64,000 nt of DNA from Pseudoxanthomonas koreensis_A. Its GTDB lineage: Bacteria; Pseudomonadota; Gammaproteobacteria; Xanthomonadales; Xanthomonadaceae. Position 1 is the first letter of the stretch; every line of letters begins with the position of its first letter. This document shows positions 60,020 to 64,000 of the stretch, piece after piece. The position numbers and the translations under genes are program-made. The notes under the pieces were generated by a model. That model was not told the DNA's origin. It ran no database searches and was given only the letters and a program-made list of their open reading frames with translations. The DNA lies in contig NZ_CP169056.1 in NCBI RefSeq assembly GCF_041890415.1, positions 2,914,001-2,978,000 of the forward strand. Reading direction: 5' to 3'.

Positions 60020-60058
60020 GGCCACTTGCCATCCCGCTTGAAGGTCTTTTAGGCTGGG

Positions 60059-60118
60059 GATCGACAATTGACTCAAGCCGACGCCGCTTCGCGGGTCGGC
60101 CTGACCCGGGCGTTGGAC
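60059..60118 (+). repeat. attC: attC 39 (about 60 bp, decayed first core)
   Basis: The first core is degraded (GATCGAC); the second, GTTGGAC, is a canonical GTTRRRY. The stem ACGCCGC / GCGGGTCGGC is partly conserved. Confidence 0.75.
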
Positions 60119-60132
60119 CACACGGAGAAGTG

Positions 60133-60396
60133 ATGATGGACCCGAAGCAGGCTGAGGCTGTCGCCGATGCCATCATGCTGGAGCAGCGCGCGGCCCGAGC
60201 CGCATCTGCACAGGAGAAACTTGCCAAGGACCGACGCCTACTGGTGCAGCGCCGAGTGGGTAGCTGGGCGCTCTGCGGCATGGGTATTGGCGCACTGATC
60301 GGCCACTTCGCCTTTGGCCAATGGTTTCCCTCAGCCATGGTTGGGCTTGGTCTGGGCGGCATCATCGGCCGCTGGTTTCCGGGCCGCAGGGCCTGA
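60133..60396 (+). CDS. Cassette 40: small glycine-rich membrane protein
   Basis: The 87-residue product has a charged helix (AEAVADAIMLEQRAARAASAQEKLAKDRRLL) and a C-terminal hydrophobic, glycine-rich segment (ALCGMGIGALIGHFAFG, AMVGLGLGGIIGRWF). GGAGAAG precedes the ATG pair at 60133/60136. The stop is TGA in the altered core GCCTGAC. Confidence 0.7.
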   Translation: MMDPKQAEAVADAIMLEQRAARAASAQEKLAKDRRLLVQRRVGSWALCGMGIGALIGHFAFGQWFPSAMVGLGLGGIIGRWFPGRRA

Positions 60397-60436
60397 CAAC
60401 TCACTGGAAACCCAACACGCAACTCGGGCGTCAGCT
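60391..60436 (+). repeat. attC: attC 40, terminal remnant of the array
   Basis: GCCTGAC and GTCAGCT form a recognisable but decayed pair of cores only 46 bp apart. Nothing attC-like follows; this is the distal end of the integron. Confidence 0.65.
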
Positions 60437-60459
60437 CACAATGACCTCGGAGAGCACGA

Positions 60460-60972
60460 ATGCGGATCGAGCAGGCCCGCGACATGGCGGCCTACAACCA
60501 GTGGATGAACGAGCGCCTGTATGCGGTGTGCGCCGGCCTTTCCGATGCCGAGCGCAGGCAGGACCGGGGCGCGTTCTTCAAGTCCATCCACGGCACCCTC
60601 AACCATCTGCTGCTGGCGGACTCGGTGTGGATGGGGCGCTTCCTGGGGCAGCCGTTCACGGTCACCGGGCTGGACCAGGAGCTGTACCACGACTTCGCCG
60701 AACTGGCCCGGGCGCGCCATGGGATGGACGCGGCGATCGTGCGCTGGGCCGGCAGCCTGACCGAGTCGGTGCTGGCCGGCGAGCTGGCCTACGCCAGCAT
60801 CGTCAATCCCCGGCCCCGGAAGTACGAGTACTGGCTGGCCGCCACCCACTTCTTCAACCACCAGACCCACCACCGCGGGCAGCTGACGACCTTGCTGAGC
60901 CAGTGTGGACTGGACGTGGGTGTGACAGACTTGATCCAGCTCCCGCAGGTCGAGGAGCGCAACGCCACCTGA
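60460..60972 (+). CDS. DinB-family protein
   Basis: The 170-residue protein has the DinB/YfiT four-helix bundle pattern: AAYNQWMNERLYAVCAGLSDAER at the N-terminus, HGTLNHLLLADSVWMGRFLG (first metal-site histidine) and THFFNHQTHHRGQLTTLL (two more histidines). The proteins bind a divalent metal; the reaction varies. The ATG at 60460 follows GGAGAG. It is the first GC-rich backbone gene after the integron. Confidence 0.92.
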   Translation: MRIEQARDMAAYNQWMNERLYAVCAGLSDAERRQDRGAFFKSIHGTLNHLLLADSVWMGRFLGQPFTVTGLDQELYHDFAELARARHGMDAAIVRWAGSLTESVLAGELAYASIVNPRPRKYEYWLAATHFFNHQTHHRGQLTTLLSQCGLDVGVTDLIQLPQVEERNAT

Positions 60973-61053
60973 GCGGCACGGACCGCATGGACCGCCTGCA
61001 TGCAGGCCCTGGGACGCACATGAAGGCCGTGGTGGAAATCCAGGTTGGCGGCC

Positions 61054-61323
61054 ATGTCCAGGCCCATGACTGAGTTGCCATCGCGGGGCGCGATGGATGC
61101 CACGTTGCAGCTGGCCCCGGCCCGCTGGAAGCAGGCGCTGTTCCTGGCGGTGGCCCTGCTGTTCGTCTGGGGCGGGATGTTCCTGGTCCGGATCCATCCG
61201 GTCGCCGGCTGGTTGAACGTGGGCTTCTTCGGCCTTGCGGCGCTGCTCAACCGCTGGCGCACCACGCACGGCGGCCACGGCGCGGACGACCGCCCGGCGG
61301 CGCCGGCGCGGTTGCCGGGCTGA
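61054..61323 (+). CDS. Small membrane protein
   Basis: From the ATG at 61054 the product has 89 residues with one or two hydrophobic segments (QALFLAVALLFVWGGMFLV, GWLNVGFFGLAALLNRW). Later in-frame ATGs at 61066 and 61093 are possible starts; none has a strong ribosome site. Function unknown. Confidence 0.6.
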   Translation: MSRPMTELPSRGAMDATLQLAPARWKQALFLAVALLFVWGGMFLVRIHPVAGWLNVGFFGLAALLNRWRTTHGGHGADDRPAAPARLPG

Positions 61324-61332
61324 ACGCACGCA

Positions 61333-61770
61333 ATGCGCCTATGGTCCCTGCATCCCAAGTACCTGGACCGGCAGGGCCTGCTTGCCCTGTGGCGCGAGGC
61401 GCTGCTGGCCCGGGCGGTGCTGCGCGGGCAGACGCGTGGCTATACCCGCCATCCGCAGCTCGATCGCTTCTGGATGCACCCGCATCCACGCCTGGCGATC
61501 AGCGCCTACCTGGACCACGTGCACGCCGAGGCCACCGCCCGCGGATACACGTTCGACCGGACCAAGGTGGGCCAGGTGCGGGCGGTGCAGCCGATCATGG
61601 TCAGCACCGGGCAGCTGGCCCACGAATGGGCGCACCTGCGCGCCAAGCTTGCGGTGCGCAGCCCGGAAGTGCTGGCGGCGTGGGCTGATGTCACCGTGGC
61701 CGATTGCCATCCGCTGTTCCACCGGCAGCCCGGGCCGGTGGCATCATGGGAACGGGTGCCCGGCGCCTGA
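61333..61770 (+). CDS. Pyrimidine-dimer DNA glycosylase / endonuclease V-like protein
   Basis: The 145-residue protein begins MRLWSLHPKYLDRQGLLALWREALLA, the signature of the PF03013 family related to phage T4 DenV. In that family the N-terminal region acts in cleaving the glycosyl bond at UV dimers. The bacterial members are mostly untested. The length fits. Confidence 0.85.
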   Translation: MRLWSLHPKYLDRQGLLALWREALLARAVLRGQTRGYTRHPQLDRFWMHPHPRLAISAYLDHVHAEATARGYTFDRTKVGQVRAVQPIMVSTGQLAHEWAHLRAKLAVRSPEVLAAWADVTVADCHPLFHRQPGPVASWERVPGA

Positions 61771-61826
61771 CCGCGCACCGGTCGTACCGGTGTAATCCGG
61801 GTGCGGGACCTTCGGCGGAGATGCGC

Positions 61827-62189
61827 ATGGACGGGGATGCACGGATCGCGCTCTGGGAGGCGTTCTCGGAGTTCTTCCTGGATACGGAGCTGGACGAGAT
61901 GGCGTTCCGCCACGTGGCACGCGTGGTGCGCGCGTCGGGGGTGAGCCGGGAGCAGGCAGAAGCGGTGCTGTGGAACGAGGTTTTCCCGGTCCTGCACCGC
62001 AACCTGCGATCCGTGGCTGGGGAATGGAGCGGGTGGTCGAGGGACTGGCTGGTGGCCAATCTGCGCCCGGCAAGTGGCCCGGCGCGGCGCAAGGGTCCAC
62101 GATCCATCGTCCGCGAGATCGAGCGTTGCTGGGAGCAGGTGCTCGATCACCTTGGCACGCCAGACCCAACACAGGAGCACAACGCATGA
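61827..62189 (+). CDS. DUF7079-like protein
   Basis: From the ATG at 61827, 6 bp after GGCGGAG, the 120-residue product reads ALWEAFSEFFLDTELDE with a following RHVARVVRASGVS. This is the pattern of the small DUF7079 family of unknown function. An ATG at 61821 would leave no room for the ribosome site. Its stop overlaps the next start (ATGA). Confidence 0.75.
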   Translation: MDGDARIALWEAFSEFFLDTELDEMAFRHVARVVRASGVSREQAEAVLWNEVFPVLHRNLRSVAGEWSGWSRDWLVANLRPASGPARRKGPRSIVREIERCWEQVLDHLGTPDPTQEHNA

Positions 62190-62572
62190 GCGACCCGTAC
62201 AACTCGGCACCGGCACCGGTGCGTTCCGGCCCGGTCCTGGGCGACGCGATGATCACCACCGCGCCGGAACTGCCCGGGTACAAGGTGGTGCGCAGCCTGG
62301 GCATCGTGCGCGGCATCACGGTGCGCTCGCGCTCGGTGGTGGGCAACTTCCTCGGCAGCCTGCAGACGCTGTTCGGCGGCAACATCACCATCTACACCGA
62401 GCTGTGCGAGCAGGCGCGCACCGAGACCTACCGCGACATGGTCGTGCACGCGCGCCAGCTTGGCGCCAACGCGATCATCGCCGTGCGCTACGACGCCACC
62501 GAGCTGATGACCGGCCTGACCGAAGTGCTGTGCTACGGCACGGCCGTGGTGGTGGAGCCGGAGCGCAACTAG
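62186..62572 (+). CDS. YbjQ / UPF0145 family heavy-metal-binding-like protein
   Basis: The 128-residue product has the YbjQ pattern ELPGYKVVRSLGIVRGITVRS and DMVVHARQLGANAIIAVRYD, ending YGTAVVVEP. Members form pentamers of unknown function. It overlaps the preceding gene by 4 bp, so the two are co-translated. Confidence 0.9.
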   Translation: MSDPYNSAPAPVRSGPVLGDAMITTAPELPGYKVVRSLGIVRGITVRSRSVVGNFLGSLQTLFGGNITIYTELCEQARTETYRDMVVHARQLGANAIIAVRYDATELMTGLTEVLCYGTAVVVEPERN

Positions 62573-62598
62573 CGCTCCGCACCCGCACGGCGGTGCCG

Positions 62599-63621
62599 TC
62601 AGAAGCGGTTGTCGCCGTCGAGGATGCGGCCCAGGCCACCCAGCACCGAACCTTCGCCGCGGCTCTGGCCACCGCCCTGCGGCGCGGCCGCCAGCATGCG
62701 TCCGGCCAGGCGCGAGAACGGCAGCGATTGCAGCCACACCTTGCCCGGCCCGGTGAGGGTGGCCAGGAACACGCCCTCGCCACCGAACAGCATGCTCTTG
62801 ATGCCGCCCACCGGGCGCACGTCCATGCTCACGGTGGCGTGGTAGCCGACCACGCAGCCGGTATCCACGTCCAGGCGCTCGCCGGCGGCCAGGTCGCGTT
62901 CGACCACGCAGCCGCCGGCATGGATGAACACCCAGCCGTCGCCTTCGAGCCGCTGCATGATGAAGCCTTCGCCGCCGAACAGGCCGGTGAGGATCTTGCG
63001 CTGGAAGTGCACGCCGATCTGCACGCCACGCGCGCCGGCCAGGAAGCTGTCCTTCTGGCAGATGATGCGGCCGCCGTGCTCGTCCAGCTTCATGGCCAGC
63101 ACCGTGCCCGGGTACGGCGCGGCGAAGGCGACCTTGGCCTTGCCGCCGCCGGCGTGGGTGAACAGGGTGGTGAACAGGCTCTCGCCGGTGATCACGCGCT
63201 TGCCGGCCGACAGCAGCTTGTCCATGAAGCCGCCGCCCTGGCCCTGGTGGGTGCCGTCGCCGAACAGGGTGTCCATCTGCACGGCCGCGTCCTTGAACAT
63301 CAGTGCGCCGGCCTCGGCGATGGCGCTCTCGCCCGGGTCCAGTTCGATCTCGACAAACTGCATTTCCTGGCCGTGGATGCAGAAGTCGATCTCGTCGGCG
63401 CGGCTGCCCCCGGCATTGCGTGGTGGCGGTGGCGGTGCGGAGGCGGCGCCCGCCGAAGCGGCGGCCAGCTCGGCGATCTTGTTCACGGGCAGCCAGTCGC
63501 CCATGCCTTCGCGCCAGGCCAGCAGCGCGGGGTTGCGCGCCGCCTGGGTGCGGGCGGCGTCGGCATCCATCGGGCCTTGGCGCTGCTTGCTGGCGGGATC
63601 GTGCAGGTACCAGGTGGTCAT
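62599..63621 (-). CDS. GYF_2 plus AIM24 (TIGR00266-like) protein
   Basis: The 340-residue product begins TTWYLHDPASKQRQGPMDAD with a GYF_2-like domain (about residues 1-55), a Pro/Ala linker, and an AIM24 domain with DPGESAIAEAGALMF, LFTHAGGGKAKVAF and VFIHAGGCVVERDL. AIM24 proteins form trimeric beta folds; some are linked to membrane or cofactor processes, but the role is unknown. The ATG at 63621 has AAGG upstream; 63630 is an alternative. Confidence 0.88.
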   Translation of the reverse strand: MTTWYLHDPASKQRQGPMDADAARTQAARNPALLAWREGMGDWLPVNKIAELAAASAGAASAPPPPPRNAGGSRADEIDFCIHGQEMQFVEIELDPGESAIAEAGALMFKDAAVQMDTLFGDGTHQGQGGGFMDKLLSAGKRVITGESLFTTLFTHAGGGKAKVAFAAPYPGTVLAMKLDEHGGRIICQKDSFLAGARGVQIGVHFQRKILTGLFGGEGFIMQRLEGDGWVFIHAGGCVVERDLAAGERLDVDTGCVVGYHATVSMDVRPVGGIKSMLFGGEGVFLATLTGPGKVWLQSLPFSRLAGRMLAAAPQGGGQSRGEGSVLGGLGRILDGDNRF

Positions 63622-63673
63622 GGCGGGCATCCTTGGCAAGGGCGGAATGCGAAGTGTAATCCCGGCCCCGGCC

Positions 63674-64000
63674 TCAGGGCGGCGGCCTGGGCGACGGGGG
63701 CCGGAACTGCACCACCACCCTGTGCGGCGGCGCGTCCGCATGCCGCCACAGCACCGGCACGTCGGCCGGCGTCGGCAGCTCCAGCTCGGCGTGATCGGCC
63801 TCGCGCTGGCGTGCCGCCGCCTCTTCCTCGTCTTCCCAGCTATAGCGCGGCTGCGGCGGCAGCGGGTCGCGCCGGCGCAACAGCAGTGCGGCCAGCGCCC
63901 CGCCCAGGGCGCCACCCATGTGCGACTGCCAGGAGATGCCGGGCTCGTGCGGCAGCACGGTCAGCAGCATGCTGCCGTAGAACAGGAAGCCGATCATGCC
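63674..64000 (-). CDS. Rhomboid-family intramembrane protease, 3' part only
   Basis: The gene runs off the right edge. The visible C-terminal part contains SWQSHMGGALGGALAALLLRRRDPL, whose histidine is the catalytic His of rhomboid membrane helix 6. A charged cytoplasmic tail ends in RPPSPRPPP. The serine motif (GxSG) lies outside the window. Confidence 0.82.
   Translation of the reverse strand, partial: GMIGFLFYGSMLLTVLPHEPGISWQSHMGGALGGALAALLLRRRDPLPPQPRYSWEDEEEAAARQREADHAELELPTPADVPVLWRHADAPPHRVVVQFRPPSPRPPP

Larger units (their letters stand above)
37662..60436. mobile_element. Chromosomal integron: intI, attI region and 40-cassette array
   Basis: The element consists of an integrase gene (minus strand), an attI region (38649-38842) and cassettes joined at G^TTAGGC-type cores from 38842 to 60430. 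I count 40 attC sites: 20 of exactly 60 bp, 11 of 112 bp with a CACATGGCAGGT...AGCTTGCCATGTG inner palindrome, one split by an IS remnant, and eight deviant ones. All but one cassette gene run in the plus direction. Base composition and codon use are clearly less GC-biased than the flanks. The sites resemble the XCR-type attC of Xanthomonas integrons, but this element adjoins phhA. Confidence 0.97.

Noticed and set aside
38842..60436. CRISPR array, because of regular near-identical repeats
   Set aside because: The repeats are imperfect palindromes of 60 or 112 bp separated by 300-1400 bp coding segments, and there are no cas genes; they are attC sites.

Overview
The window is a chromosomal segment of a gammaproteobacterium of the family Xanthomonadaceae; I cannot settle the genus. 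The GC-rich backbone has the replication-origin order mnmE-yidC-rnpA-rpmH-dnaA-dnaN-recF-gyrB, followed by a tonB-exbB-exbD1-exbD2-pdxJ block typical of that family. It also carries GTAGGAGCCGG-type inverted repeats.

Layout. 1-5.3 kb: a small membrane protein with a Cro/XRE regulator, an S33-like exported hydrolase, an ABC exporter pair, and a lipoprotein with a TonB-C domain (minus strand). 5.4-9.4 kb, minus strand: mnmE, yidC, rnpA, rpmH. 9.6-16.1 kb, plus strand: dnaA, the oriC-like dnaA-dnaN gap, dnaN, recF, gyrB, with three parS-like palindromes between the end of dnaN and the end of recF. 16-22.7 kb: CPBP protease, M48 lipoprotein protease, TPR protein, Ton energising operon, and pdxJ with a small membrane partner. 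22.9-37.5 kb: cardiolipin synthase, radical SAM protein, LacI regulator, KdgK-like kinase, YdiJ-like FAD/Fe-S dehydrogenase, aromatic aminotransferase, TonB-dependent receptor, FAD/NAD(P)-binding protein and phenylalanine 4-hydroxylase.

37.66-60.44 kb is a large chromosomal integron. An integron integrase gene lies on the minus strand, followed by an attI region and an array that I resolve into 40 gene cassettes, each ended by an attC site. The sites are mostly of two size classes, 60 bp and 112 bp. Cassette genes run with the array except one. Two cassettes occur twice as exact-length copies (514 bp and 474 bp). One attC is split by a decayed IS110/IS1111-family element of about 0.7 kb. Recognisable cassette products include a KAP-family P-loop NTPase, two HEPN-like proteins (one DUF4145-like), an NYN-domain protein, an exported trypsin-like protease, two acetyltransferases (ArsN2-like and phosphinothricin/ArsN1-like), a methyltransferase, two VOC proteins, an ABM monooxygenase, an alpha/beta hydrolase, and many small membrane proteins and lipoproteins. 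The rest are unknown. Base composition is visibly less GC-rich than the flanks.

Array logic. The first bases of most cassettes are the reverse complement of their last bases, often over 10-12 bp, as expected for units that excise as circles. Many genes use the TAA inside the attC core as their stop, a few read through the attC into a tail of the SFKPTPLRGAA type, and many start only a few bases after the GTTAGGC core.

60.46-64 kb returns to GC-rich housekeeping DNA: DinB-like protein, small membrane protein, pyrimidine-dimer glycosylase-like protein, DUF7079-like protein, YbjQ-family protein, an AIM24/TIGR00266-like protein, and the 3' part of a rhomboid protease gene that runs off the right edge.
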